From Alphaproteobacteria bacterium (lineage in GTDB: Bacteria > Pseudomonadota > Alphaproteobacteria > UBA2966), in the NCBI GenBank assembly GCA_021296255.1, contig JAGWAU010000027.1, positions 1 through 37,682 on the forward strand: DNA of 37,682 bases. Reading direction: 5' to 3'. Shown here in pieces: positions 8,673-17,360 of this stretch (positions are counted from its first letter, which is position 1; every line of letters starts with the position of its first letter). The position numbers and the translations under genes are program-made. The notes under the pieces were generated by a model, which was not told where the DNA came from, made no database searches, and saw only the letters and a program-made list of their open reading frames with translations.

Positions 8673-8695
8673 ATATATCGGAACGCTATATATCG
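8673..8695. promoter_or_regulatory. candidate PadR operator
   Basis: ATATATCG occurs twice, at 8673-8680 and 8688-8695. The palindromic ATATAT cores also make an inverted repeat with a nine-base spacer. The site lies 27 bases before the padR start codon, a common place for an autoregulatory PadR operator. Binding is inferred from position and symmetry only. Confidence 0.45.
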
Positions 8696-8721
8696 AAATT
8701 GAAGACTTTTCGGGGATCGCC

Positions 8722-9258
8722 ATGGATATCAGGACTCTCTGTCTCGGAATCCTGACATTCGGAGATGCAACGGGCTACGACGTCAAGAAACGTCTCGAGG
8801 GCCCGCTGCGCCATTACTACGACGCATCGTTCGGGTCCATATATCCGGCCTTGGCGGGTCTGAAGCGTGACGGGCTGGTGGAGCGGGTCGAGGAATCGCA
8901 GGAGAAACGCCCCCACAAGAAGGTCTACAGCATCACGCAAGCGGGTCGTCTGGCGCTGGTGGAGGCGTTGCTCGAGGATCCCAGACCGGACCGCTACCGC
9001 TCGGATTTCATGGTGACCGTTCTCTTCGCGGACCTGCTACCTCCGGGACACCTCGATGCACTGCTCGAAGACCGCATCCGGCTCTATCGGTCTTTTGTCG
9101 ACAAGATCGAATCGAGTCAAGGCGGCCGGTCGCCGGGCCAGGAGTTCGTCAACGGACTGGGCCACGCCGTTTACAGCGCAGCCCTGGCCTATCTCGAGGA
9201 ACACCGGCCGTGGCTCGTGGCGCAATCACTCAAGGCACAGGGCGAGGCGGCGGAATGA
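8722..9258 (+). CDS. PadR-family transcriptional regulator
   Basis: The 178-residue protein has an N-terminal winged helix: CLGILTFGDATGYDVKKRLE, then YYDASFGSIYPALAGLKRDGLVERVEE and the wing KKVYSITQAGRLAL. This is diagnostic of PadR. The C-terminal part (about 95-178) is helical and fits the PadR subfamily 2 dimerisation domain. PadR proteins usually repress neighbouring detoxification or efflux genes and release DNA on ligand binding. Here the HlyD/RND pair follows after 46 bases in the same direction and two deacetylases are divergent, so both units are candidate targets. Confidence 0.9.
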   Translation: MDIRTLCLGILTFGDATGYDVKKRLEGPLRHYYDASFGSIYPALAGLKRDGLVERVEESQEKRPHKKVYSITQAGRLALVEALLEDPRPDRYRSDFMVTVLFADLLPPGHLDALLEDRIRLYRSFVDKIESSQGGRSPGQEFVNGLGHAVYSAALAYLEEHRPWLVAQSLKAQGEAAE

Positions 9259-9304
9259 CGCGCCCGCCCGGATCAACGCAACTTGAAGCGGGGGAGTCCC
9301 TGCG

Positions 9305-10405
9305 ATGAGGCGATCCTACATTCTTGCGGCTGCGTTCGCCCTCGCCGTGGTCGGCTGGGTGGCATCCGGCCAGTTCGGCGCTGACAGCGAGCCCGAAGAC
9401 CCAGGCACGGCCGCGGCGGCGGCGAAGAGCGGGTCGGCCAACGGTACGGATGAGCCGGTCAGCGTGCGCGTCAGCCGGCGCGTCGCCCAGATCCAGTCCC
9501 GGGATCTCATCCTGCGGGGCAGGACCGAGGCCAATCGCTGGGTCGACATCAAGGCGGAAACCAAGGGACGGGTCACCGAGGTCATCGCCAAGGAGGGCGC
9601 GCGGGTGGCCCGCGGGGACGTGATCGTCAAACTGGCCATGGAGGGCCGCGTGGAGAAGCTGGCGGAAGCGGAGGCACGCGTCCGTCAGCGGCAAATCGAG
9701 TTCGATGCCGCCAGGTCGCTCCGCCAAAAAGGCTTTCGCGCGAAAACCAAGCTCGCCGAGGCGGCTGCCGAACTCGATGCGGCGATCGCACATGTCGCGC
9801 AGGTCTCGGTCGACGTCGACCACACGGAAATCAGCGCCCCCTTCGCCGGCGTGATCGAAACCCGCAACGTGGAACTGGGCGATTTCGTCGAACCGGGGGA
9901 CATCATCGCGCGAGTCGTGGACGAAGATCCCTATCTCGTCGTCGGGCACGTCTCCGAACTGGACGTCGGCCTGATCCAGACGGGCGATGCGGGCGTCGCC
10001 CGACTGGCCGGCGGCGAGACCGTGAAGGGCAAGATCCGCTATGTGGGCAGAGTCGCCGACGCCGTGACCCGCACCTTTCGCATGGAACTCGAGGTCCCCA
10101 ACCGGGCCAAGAAGTTGCGCGGCGGCGTCACCGCGGAGATCCGCATTCCCGTCGAGTCCGTGCAGGCCCATTTCCTGTCGCCTGCGCTGCTCACCCTCGA
10201 CGACGAGGGCGTGCTCGGTGTGCGGACCGTCAACGGCGACGCCGTCGTCGAGTTCAAGCCGGTCAGCGTCTTCGCCACCAAACCCGACGGTGTCTGGATC
10301 ACCGGACTTCCACCGACCGTGACCATCATCACCGTGGGCCAGGAATTCGTACGCCATGGAGAAGCGGTGCGGCCCGTTCCCGAGCAGGTCGGTCAAGCGT
10401 CATGA
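9305..10405 (+). CDS. RND efflux periplasmic adaptor (HlyD/MFP family)
   Basis: This 366-residue adaptor would link the inner-membrane RND pump to an outer-membrane channel. An N-terminal membrane anchor or signal segment (residues 5-22) is followed by the lipoyl half-motif VDIKAETKGRVTEVIAKEGA, a short helical hairpin (about 118-165), the second lipoyl half ISAPFAGVIETRNVELGDFV and a beta-barrel domain. No lipobox cysteine is visible. GGGGGAG lies upstream of the ATG. Its stop overlaps the pump start in ATGA, showing translational coupling. No outer-membrane factor gene is in the window. Confidence 0.9.
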   Translation: MRRSYILAAAFALAVVGWVASGQFGADSEPEDPGTAAAAAKSGSANGTDEPVSVRVSRRVAQIQSRDLILRGRTEANRWVDIKAETKGRVTEVIAKEGARVARGDVIVKLAMEGRVEKLAEAEARVRQRQIEFDAARSLRQKGFRAKTKLAEAAAELDAAIAHVAQVSVDVDHTEISAPFAGVIETRNVELGDFVEPGDIIARVVDEDPYLVVGHVSELDVGLIQTGDAGVARLAGGETVKGKIRYVGRVADAVTRTFRMELEVPNRAKKLRGGVTAEIRIPVESVQAHFLSPALLTLDDEGVLGVRTVNGDAVVEFKPVSVFATKPDGVWITGLPPTVTIITVGQEFVRHGEAVRPVPEQVGQAS

Positions 10406-13400
10406 CGGGACTCATCGACGCGGCCCTACATCACTCGCGCACGGTACTTCTGGCGCTCGTATTGATCCTGATCACCGGGACCGTCGCGTACATCACCATT
10501 CCCAAGGAATCGAACCCCGACGTCAATATCCCCATTATCTACGTCTCGATGACCCACGAGGGCATCTCCCCGGAGGACGCGGAGCGGCTCCTGGTACGGC
10601 CCATGGAGAAGGAGTTGCAATCCATCGAGGGCGTCAAGGAGATGCGCTCCAACGCCAGTGAAGGTCACGCCTCGGTGCTGCTCGAGTTCGAAGCCGGGTT
10701 CGACGCCGATGCCGCCCTTCAAGACGTCCGGGAAAACGTGGATATCGCCAAGGGCGAATTGCCCGAGGATACGGACGAACCCGTCGTGAACGAAGTCAAC
10801 GCCGGCCTGTTCCCCGTGCTCGTCGTCGCGTTGTCCGGAGACGTTCCCGAACGCACGCTGCTGAAGCTCGCCCGCCATCTCCGCGATGAATTGGAGGGGC
10901 TTCCCGGCGTCCTGGAGGCCGACATCGCCGGCGACCGCGACGAGGTCTTGGAGATCGTCGTCGATCCGTTGCGTGTTGAAAACTACAACGTCCGATACGA
11001 ACAGCTGCTGGAAAACGTCGCGCGAAACAATCAACTGATCGCGGCCGGTGCGCTCGATACGGGGCACGGCAAATTCGCCGTCAAGGTGCCCGGTCTCTTC
11101 AAGACATTGGACGACATCCTGTCCCTGCCCGTCAAAGTCGAGGGAGATGCCGTCGTCACCGTGGCGGACATCACCACGGTGAGGCGGGCCTTCAAGGACG
11201 CCACGGCCTTCGCGCGCTTCGACGGCAGGCCCGCGATCGCACTGGAGATCAAGAAGCGGCTCGGCGAGAACGTCATCGACACCATCGAGGACGTGCGCCG
11301 GGTGACGGAGGCGGAAGCCGACGAATGGGCCGAGGCGGTGAAGGTCTCCTTCATTCAGGACCAGTCCGTACAGATCCGCAACATGCTCACGGACCTTCAG
11401 AACAACGTCGTCGCCGCCGTGATTCTGGTGATGATCGTGGTCATCGGCGCCCTCGGTTTCCGTAGCGCAGGCCTCGTGGGTCTGGCCATCCCGGGGTCCT
11501 TCCTGACCGGAATTCTGGTCATATCCGCGCTTGGTCTGACCATGAACATCGTGGTGCTATTCAGCTTGATTCTCGCCGTCGGCATGCTCGTCGACAGCGC
11601 CATCGTCGTGACCGAATATGCAGACCGCCGCATGGCGGCGGGTGTTCACCGTCGCGCAGCCTATGCACAGGCGGCAAAGCGCATGGCCTGGCCGATTACC
11701 GCGTCGACGGCTACCACACTCGCCGCCTTCATGCCACTGCTGTTCTGGCCCGGCGTGGTGGGAGAGTTCATGAAATTTCTGCCCACCACTTTGATCGCGA
11801 CGCTCACGGCGTCGCTCGCCATGGCTCTGATTTTCGTGCCAACGGTGGGCAGTTACGTGGGGCGCGCCGGGAGCACGAGCCCGGAAGTTCTGGCGGCGTT
11901 GGCAGCCGGCGAGCACGGAGACCTCAATGCCATCAAGGGCGCGACGGGACGGTACGTCCGCATGCTCTCCGCCGTCGTCCGCCATCCCTTCAAGGTTCTC
12001 ATCGTCGCCGTGGCGCTGCTGATCGGTGTGCAGACGTACTACGCATTGCACGGGAATGGCGTCGAATTCTTTCCGGACGTCGAGCCGGAGTTCGGCCAGA
12101 TCCTTGTTCATGCCCGTGGAAACCTGTCGGTCGACGAGATGGACCGGTTGGTGCGGGAGGTGGAGCACGAGGTGCTTCAGGTTCCCGGCCTCGAGACGGT
12201 ATACACGCGAGTCGGCACTCGAGACGGCGGCGGACAAGAGCTGTCCGAAGACGTGGTCGGAGTCATTCAAGTCGAATTCAAGGACTGGACTCTTCGCCGC
12301 CCCGCCAACGAGATCTTCGCGGAAATCCAGCGCAGAACCGACCATCTCGCGGGCGTGTTCGTGGAAGCGACGGAACCTGACGCCGGGCCGCCCACGGGCA
12401 AGCCGGTCCAGGTGCATCTCTCTTCGAGATATTCGGAGGCCATCGAGCCGGTCCTGAAACGGATCCTGGCGAAGATCCGCACGATCGAGGGTCTGATCGA
12501 CATAGAAGACACGCGATCCACGCCGGGCATCGAATGGCAGATTTCAGTCGACCGGGAACAGGCAGGCCGCTTCGGTGCCAACGTCGTACACGTGGGCAAT
12601 GTGGTCAAGCTCGTGACCAACGGCCTCAAAGTCGGTGACTACCGGCCCGACGACGCGGACGAAGAGGTCGACATCCGGGTGCGTTATCCAACGGACGAAC
12701 GGACTCTCAACCAACTGGACACGCTGCGCGTCACGACCGAAGCAGGCTTGATCCCGATCAGCAATTTCGTCGACCGGACGCCGCAAGAAAAGGTGGGGAC
12801 CGTTCACCGGACCGACGGCCGGCGGGTCCTCGCCATCAAGGCCGATGTCGCCGAAGGTGTCCTGGCCGACGACAAGGTCAGGGAGATCCGTGCCTGGCTC
12901 GACACCCAGGAATTCGATCCCCGCGTCGAGATCGAATTCAAAGGCGAGGACGAAGAGCAGAAGAAGGCCGAGGCTTTTCTGTTGAAGGCTTTCGGGATAG
13001 CGCTCTTCATCATGGCGATCATCCTGGTCACGCAGTTCAACAGCTTCTATCACGCGTTCCTCATCCTCTCCGCCGTTATCATGTCGACGATCGGCGTCAT
13101 GATCGGGCTCATCATCACCGGTCAGGCCTTTGGGATCGTCATGACGGGCGTGGGCGTGATCACGCTGGCGGGCGTGGTCGTCAACAACAACATCGTTCTG
13201 ATCGACACCTACGACCGGCTGCGAGAGGCTGGCATCCCGGCGATGGAAGCGGTCGTGAGAACGGGCGCACAACGCCTCCGCCCAGTAATCCTTACGGCCG
13301 TGACGACCGTGCTCGGCCTCATGCCCATGGTCCTGGGGCTCAACATCAACCTGTTTACGCGAGACATCACCGTCGGCGGGGGGTCGACCCAATGGTGGAT

Positions 13401-13572
13401 CCAACTGGCGACCGCGGTGGCCAGCGGCCTGACGTTTGCCACTGTCCTGACCCTCGTGGTAACTCCGTCGCTGCTGGCGCTCGGCGTCAACGTGGGCACC
13501 TGGATTCAGAACCGGCGCGCCCGCTGGTCCGACCGGCGAGATCTGGCGGCGGGACCGGCCCCGGCGGAGTAA
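10402..13572 (+). CDS. RND efflux pump, AcrB/HAE-type permease
   Basis: The 1,056-residue inner-membrane transporter has the normal length and order for a proton-driven RND pump: helix 1 (about 12-30) leading into IPKESNPDVNIPIIYVSM, porter domain, helices 2-6 (about 338-490), second porter domain and helices 8-12 (about 870-1030). In helix 4 the pump has LAVGMLVDSAIVVTEYADRR. The first Asp of the proton-relay pair is kept and the second is Ser, as in several non-AcrB members. Helix 10-11 has GVVVNNNIVLIDTYDRL. It pairs with the adaptor upstream and lies downstream of padR. The substrate cannot be predicted. Confidence 0.92.
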   Translation: MTGLIDAALHHSRTVLLALVLILITGTVAYITIPKESNPDVNIPIIYVSMTHEGISPEDAERLLVRPMEKELQSIEGVKEMRSNASEGHASVLLEFEAGFDADAALQDVRENVDIAKGELPEDTDEPVVNEVNAGLFPVLVVALSGDVPERTLLKLARHLRDELEGLPGVLEADIAGDRDEVLEIVVDPLRVENYNVRYEQLLENVARNNQLIAAGALDTGHGKFAVKVPGLFKTLDDILSLPVKVEGDAVVTVADITTVRRAFKDATAFARFDGRPAIALEIKKRLGENVIDTIEDVRRVTEAEADEWAEAVKVSFIQDQSVQIRNMLTDLQNNVVAAVILVMIVVIGALGFRSAGLVGLAIPGSFLTGILVISALGLTMNIVVLFSLILAVGMLVDSAIVVTEYADRRMAAGVHRRAAYAQAAKRMAWPITASTATTLAAFMPLLFWPGVVGEFMKFLPTTLIATLTASLAMALIFVPTVGSYVGRAGSTSPEVLAALAAGEHGDLNAIKGATGRYVRMLSAVVRHPFKVLIVAVALLIGVQTYYALHGNGVEFFPDVEPEFGQILVHARGNLSVDEMDRLVREVEHEVLQVPGLETVYTRVGTRDGGGQELSEDVVGVIQVEFKDWTLRRPANEIFAEIQRRTDHLAGVFVEATEPDAGPPTGKPVQVHLSSRYSEAIEPVLKRILAKIRTIEGLIDIEDTRSTPGIEWQISVDREQAGRFGANVVHVGNVVKLVTNGLKVGDYRPDDADEEVDIRVRYPTDERTLNQLDTLRVTTEAGLIPISNFVDRTPQEKVGTVHRTDGRRVLAIKADVAEGVLADDKVREIRAWLDTQEFDPRVEIEFKGEDEEQKKAEAFLLKAFGIALFIMAIILVTQFNSFYHAFLILSAVIMSTIGVMIGLIITGQAFGIVMTGVGVITLAGVVVNNNIVLIDTYDRLREAGIPAMEAVVRTGAQRLRPVILTAVTTVLGLMPMVLGLNINLFTRDITVGGGSTQWWIQLATAVASGLTFATVLTLVVTPSLLALGVNVGTWIQNRRARWSDRRDLAAGPAPAE

Positions 13573-13575
13573 CCT

Positions 13576-13606
13576 CTTGAAACTTTGGATTCCATCCCTA
13601 CGTTGA
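13576..13606 (+). promoter_or_regulatory. candidate RpoH (sigma32) promoter of the sigma-factor gene
   Basis: CTTG (13576-13579) followed after 17 bases by CCTAC (13597-13601) and GT resembles the alphaproteobacterial heat-shock consensus CTTG-N17/18-CYTAT with one mismatch. CTTGAAA matches the -35 in full. It lies about 165 bases before the predicted start codon of an RpoH-family gene. Confidence 0.5.
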
Positions 13607-13766
13607 ACGCGTACGTTCGCGCCGCGCTCGACTCCCCTGAATGGCGCCGCTCCTCGAATTGGGGGCGGATAAACGGGAATGCGGCCTACGGGACGCCATT
13701 CCGTCGGAGCACTACGTCGACAACGATTTGTACGTGACCAGTCCCCACCTGCTGGGAGGACGCCTC

Positions 13767-14618
13767 ATGCCCCTGCCCTCACCGAACACCGGCCTATCCG
13801 CTTACCTGCGTGACATTCGACGGTACCCTCTCCTGAGCGCGGAGGAGGAGCGACGTTTGGCATACCGCTGGCAGGAGTCGGGCGATTCAGCGGCCTTTGA
13901 ACAGCTTATCGGCAGCCACCTGAGGTTGGTCGTGAGGCTCGCAAAAAGGGCCGGCGGTTACGGCCTCCAAACGGCGGATCTCATCGCGGAGGGAAACATC
14001 GGTCTGATCGAGGCGGCGCGCAGGTTTGACCCCGATCGCGGGAACCGGTTCTCAACCTATGCCATCTGGTGGATCCGGGCGGCCATTCAGCACTACGTGT
14101 TGGACAATGCCTCCGTGGTTCGCCTCGGTACGACGGCGGGCCAGAAGAAGCTGTTCTTCAACCTGAGCCGGTTGAAGGGTGAACTCGGCGAATTCGACGA
14201 CGACAATATATCGAGCGGCGCGGTGACATCGATCGCCGAACGATTGGGCGTACGGGCCGATGAAGTCATCGACATGAACGGCCGCCTCGCGCGCGGCGAC
14301 TATTCCCTCAACGTCCCCGTAACGCAGCAAGGTGAAACCAACTGGCAGGACCTGTTGGCCGACGAATCGGTCGATATGGAAGCCGACATTGCGGATGACG
14401 ACGAACTGAGCCATCGGCGCACCTACGTTCGGCGCGGACTGAGTGAACTCAGCGATCGGGAGCGGGACATCCTGGTCCGCCGCCGCCTGAATGACGACCG
14501 TGAAACTCTGGCAGTTCTGAGTCAGGAATACGGCGTGTCGCGGGAGCGCATCCGGCAGATCGAGATGGCGGCCCTGAACAAGCTCAAGAAAGCCATGTCA
14601 CGCGCGGATATTCATTGA
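13767..14618 (+). CDS. rpoH: RNA polymerase sigma-32 family factor (RpoH-like)
   Basis: I chose the ATG at 13767, giving 283 residues, because GGGAGGA precedes it by six bases and the product then starts at sigma region 1.2 (LSAYLRDIRRYPLLSAEEE). An open extension to 13641 lacks similarity. Region 2 reads ENIGLIEAARRFDPDRGNRF and STYAIWWIRAAIQHY. It is followed by the RpoH box QKKLFFNLSRLK, which separates heat-shock sigma factors from other sigma70 relatives. Region 4.2 has a helix-turn-helix at SQEYGVSRERIRQIE. Alphaproteobacteria often carry two or more rpoH genes, so this may be a paralogue rather than the main heat-shock factor. Confidence 0.9.
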   Translation: MPLPSPNTGLSAYLRDIRRYPLLSAEEERRLAYRWQESGDSAAFEQLIGSHLRLVVRLAKRAGGYGLQTADLIAEGNIGLIEAARRFDPDRGNRFSTYAIWWIRAAIQHYVLDNASVVRLGTTAGQKKLFFNLSRLKGELGEFDDDNISSGAVTSIAERLGVRADEVIDMNGRLARGDYSLNVPVTQQGETNWQDLLADESVDMEADIADDDELSHRRTYVRRGLSELSDRERDILVRRRLNDDRETLAVLSQEYGVSRERIRQIEMAALNKLKKAMSRADIH

Positions 14619-14767
14619 CCGGGACTTGTTCCAGGGAGAAATCGGCCAGGCTAAGCGACGTCTGGAATCATCTGACGGGCCGTGAGAAGGGAGAAGACGG
14701 TGGTGACGACGACATGGAGGGCTGAGTACTGGACAGCGTCGAGCGCCCGCTCGCCCACCCATCGGTC

Positions 14768-15136
14768 TTGGCGATTCGGAAATGGCGAAACAAGTACGTG
14801 GCGCACCAGGACAGGCGCCAGATGCGTCTGGGGTTGGCCGGTTACGAAGTATTCCCGATAGAGCCTCTCGTTCGCGCGTATTGGTCGGTGATGATGGCGG
14901 CGCATCGCGTGCTTCTTCTCGCAAACGGCTCAGGGCTTCACGGTCTGTACCCGACGCCGCAATTCAGCATCGCGAAGGAGTTGAGCGGTGGGAAGCTGGA
15001 CCGCGTGCAGACGGACGTCATCGAGGAACGCCTGATGGCTCACTCGCAGAGGTGGGAGAGCCTGCTTCGGCAATCGGAAGATGCGTGGTATCGAGAACTG
15101 AATAATTCGAGAAGGCGAGAAAATCAGGCGGAATAG
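14768..15136 (+). CDS. hypothetical protein with HEPN-like motif, probably N-truncated
   Basis: From an in-frame TTG the frame gives 122 residues, starting MAIRKWRNKYVAHQD. The R-N-K-x-x-A-H pattern is seen in HEPN/AbiU2-like proteins of defence and toxin systems. The rest is helical and unrecognised. Similarity-like coding seems to begin upstream of the start (frame open from about 14732), with no good ribosome binding site, so the amino end has probably been lost. It lies between rpoH and an integrase relic, consistent with an accessory island. Function is not assigned. Confidence 0.4.
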   Translation: MAIRKWRNKYVAHQDRRQMRLGLAGYEVFPIEPLVRAYWSVMMAAHRVLLLANGSGLHGLYPTPQFSIAKELSGGKLDRVQTDVIEERLMAHSQRWESLLRQSEDAWYRELNNSRRRENQAE

Positions 15137-15433
15137 TCGGCGGGGAGCCCAGCGCGCATCTGCCGAACCTCGCCCGCTACTTGAAGCGCATTCAAGAGCG
15201 CGCTCGACCGGACGGCGTGCGTATCCACGACCTGAGTCATTCCTTTTCTTCGAGGGCGCTTGCGCTCGGTGAAGGCCTTCCGATGATCGGGAACTGCTCT
15301 GTCACATTTGGGTGCAGACGACCGCCGATACGCGCATCCGGCCCGAGACGCTGTAAAGGCTTCAGCGGCTCGTGTCGGCGACAGCATCGAGCGGGACCTG
15401 GATGTCTCCGAAGCCGCCTCACCACACGCGTAA
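15130..15433 (+). pseudogene. tyrosine recombinase (phage-type integrase) C-terminal relic
   Basis: Three frames read together give the end of a tyrosine recombinase: LARYLKRIQERARPDGVRIHDLSHSFSSRALALGEGLPMIG, then LLCHIWVQTTAD, then RYAHPARDAVKASAARVGDSIERDL. Two frameshifts (near 15290 and 15330) break it. The HxxRH catalytic box reads HDLSH, so an active-site Arg is also lost; the nucleophile Tyr of RYAH remains. The amino-terminal two thirds are missing. It marks past integration of a mobile element next to the AbiE module. Confidence 0.75.
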
Positions 15434-15586
15434 CGGAACGCAAGTATTTCGCCCATCTGACCGTGCATTCCGTGTAGCCTTCGTCCAGTTCCCTTGGTCG
15501 GCCGGGGGTCACTCCGGTCGAACCGCCGCGAGATTCAGGCTTCCCTTACCCGTCCGAAAATTACAGCATTTCTCGGGCGACTCTTG

Positions 15587-15621
15587 CTTTGTCGGAAACA
15601 TGTGTCATATTTCGGACAAAG
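15587..15621. promoter_or_regulatory. inverted repeat, candidate AbiEi operator
   Basis: CTTTGTCGGAAA (15587-15598) and TTTCGGACAAAG (15610-15621) form an inverted repeat with 11 of 12 matches and an 11-base spacer. The start codon of the antitoxin gene lies inside it. A weaker related pair, GTCCGAAAA near 15552 and TTTCTCGGGC near 15569, lies upstream. AbiEi antitoxins are known to repress their operon by binding paired inverted repeats, which fits this arrangement. Confidence 0.6.
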
Positions 15622-16286
15622 CAACTTTGGCACAAGACATCGATCTTCGCTCCCGTCTACTCGCCAGGGTAGCGGCCAGTGCGGGCAAGGCCTGGACACC
15701 AGGCGACTTTGCCGACCTCGGCAGCCGCGCCGCCGTCGATAAGACCCTGCAGCGCCTCGCCGACGCAGGCGATTTGCGACGCATCGACCGGGGCCTCTAC
15801 GACCAGCCGCGCAAGAACGATCTGACCGGTCGCCAGACCGTACCCGACTATCGCGCCGTCATCCGCGCCGTCACCCGCCGAAACCAAGCGCGCACTGTCA
15901 TCGACGGCATGACCGCCGCGAACGAGCTCGGCTTCACCACAGCCGTGCCGGCACGCATCGAGGTTCTGGTCGATGCGCGGCTGAAGCCCATCAAGCTCGG
16001 TAGCCAGGAAATCCATTTCAGGTTCGCGGCGCCCAGTCGCCTCTATTGGGCCGGGCGGCCGGCCATGCGGGTCGTTCAGGCGCTCCACTGGATGCAGGAC
16101 ATGCTGTCTCAAGAGAGCGAACGCCTGCGCATCCGGGAAATGCTGCGTCGGCTGTTCACCGATCCCCGTCACGGGCAGACGATCCGCGACGATCTGCGGT
16201 CAGGCTTCTCCGCACTGCCGATCTGGATGCAGGAGTTCCTTCGCGACCTGCTCGTAACCGTCGATGCGGATGAGGCGCTGCGATGA
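15600..16286 (+). CDS. abiEi: AbiEi-type antitoxin (DUF6088-like) of a type IV toxin-antitoxin system
   Basis: The 228-residue product has an N-terminal winged helix (about 10-65; WTPGDFADLGSRAAVDKTLQRLADAGDLRRIDRGLYDQP) followed by the antitoxin body with VIDGMTAANELGFTT and VEVLVDARLKPI-like strands, the layout of AbiEi/DUF6088. It binds DNA to repress the operon and counteracts the partner nucleotidyltransferase without needing direct contact. I chose ATG 15600 because homology-like sequence starts just after it; no ribosome binding site is seen, so it may be leaderless or start at the in-frame TTG nine codons on. Its stop overlaps the toxin start in ATGA. The gene looks intact. Confidence 0.8.
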   Translation: MCHISDKATLAQDIDLRSRLLARVAASAGKAWTPGDFADLGSRAAVDKTLQRLADAGDLRRIDRGLYDQPRKNDLTGRQTVPDYRAVIRAVTRRNQARTVIDGMTAANELGFTTAVPARIEVLVDARLKPIKLGSQEIHFRFAAPSRLYWAGRPAMRVVQALHWMQDMLSQESERLRIREMLRRLFTDPRHGQTIRDDLRSGFSALPIWMQEFLRDLLVTVDADEALR

Positions 16287-17349
16287 CAACCGCCGCATAT
16301 GGCCGCGTCATCGCAGCGCCACCGCGTGACCGCCTCGACATGTTCCTCGCGGCCGCCAATCAGCTTGGCGCGCCGCTCGGCCATGTCGAAAGGACTTCTG
16401 GGTCTGCTGGACCCTGAACGCCCTTTATCGGGAACGGCCCGCCGGAGGTCCCCGTCTTCTCTTCAAGGGTGGCACGTCCCTGTCGAAAGCATTCGGTCTG
16501 GTCCAGCGCTTCTCCGAGGACATCGACATCACGGTATTTCGGGACGACCTCGACGAGTCGGCGTCGGTCGAGGACCTGGAGGCCCTTTCAAACAAGAAGC
16601 GCCATGCCAGGCTCGACGCGATCCGCGATGCGTGCCGCGCTTACATCACGGGCCCGCTCCGGACGTTCCTCACAACGCGGCTCGCCGATGCCACTGTTGG
16701 CGCAGGGCGCGTGGAAATCGACGAGGCCGATCCAGACGGTCAGACATTGCTCATTTGGTATCCCGAGGCCGAGCCACGCGACGACGCCTATGTGCGTCCC
16801 GCCGTGCGGATCGAATGCGGCGCGAAGTCCGCGCTCGATCCAAACCTGCCCGTCGATATCCGGCCCTACATAGGCGAGGAAGCGGCAGAACTCGATTTGG
16901 TAGTCGGCGGCGTCACGACCATCGACCCCACCCGTACCTTCTGGGACAAGATCGTGATCGTGCACGGTCCGCGCCGCTGGCACGAACGACGCGGCGTTCT
17001 CCGCCAGGAGGGGCAGCGCGTGTCGCGGCACTACTACGACCTGCATTGCCTGGTCCGCTCGGACGTCGGCAAGGTCGCGCTGGCGGACCGCGAGCTTGGC
17101 GAAGACTGCGTGCGGCACGCACGGATGTTCTTCGACCGGCGCGACCACGATCTCGGTTCCGCCGTCCCCGGTTCGTTCGCAGTCGCGCCGACTGGCACAA
17201 TGATCGACGCACTAGGCCGCGACTATGCAAACATGACGGCCATGATCTTCGGTGAAGCCCCCGCGTCCGAGGATATCCTGGCGTCCATCGACCGAGTCGA
17301 GCGGACCATAAACAGCGAGGAATACAAAAAGCGCACCGGGTCAACTTGA
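16283..17349 (+). pseudogene. abiEii: AbiEii-type nucleotidyltransferase toxin, frameshifted
   Basis: Starting in the ATGA overlap, the frame reads MTTAAYGRVIAAPPRDRLDM to GHVE, then runs into a stop. Restoring one A in the A-run at 16389-16391 continues as KDFWVCWTLNALYRE and stays open to 17349. The restored protein has the family motifs KGGTSLSKAFGL with DID nine residues later (nucleotide and metal binding), FWDKIVIVHG and RHYYDLHCL. The frame of the DNA thus carries a one-base deletion near residue 36. The toxin would normally transfer nucleotides to an RNA target. As sequenced it should be non-functional, unless this is an assembly error or ribosomes slip. Confidence 0.8.
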
Positions 17350-17360
17350 ACCGGCGTCCG

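Noticed and set aside
9230..10396. 388-codon open frame on the minus strand
   Set aside because: Shadow of the HlyD-type adaptor gene.
13641..13766. N-terminal extension of the sigma factor
   Set aside because: No similarity to sigma region 1.2, and the ATG at 13767 has a good ribosome binding site.
16383..16395. programmed -1 ribosomal frameshift to make the toxin
   Set aside because: The sequence CGAAAGG is not a canonical slippery heptamer and no strong downstream hairpin was seen. A one-base deletion is simpler.
16299..17255. 318-codon open frame within the AbiE toxin region
   Set aside because: It is out of frame with the conserved toxin motifs and is Arg/Pro/Gly-rich. The family motifs are in the frame ending at 17349.
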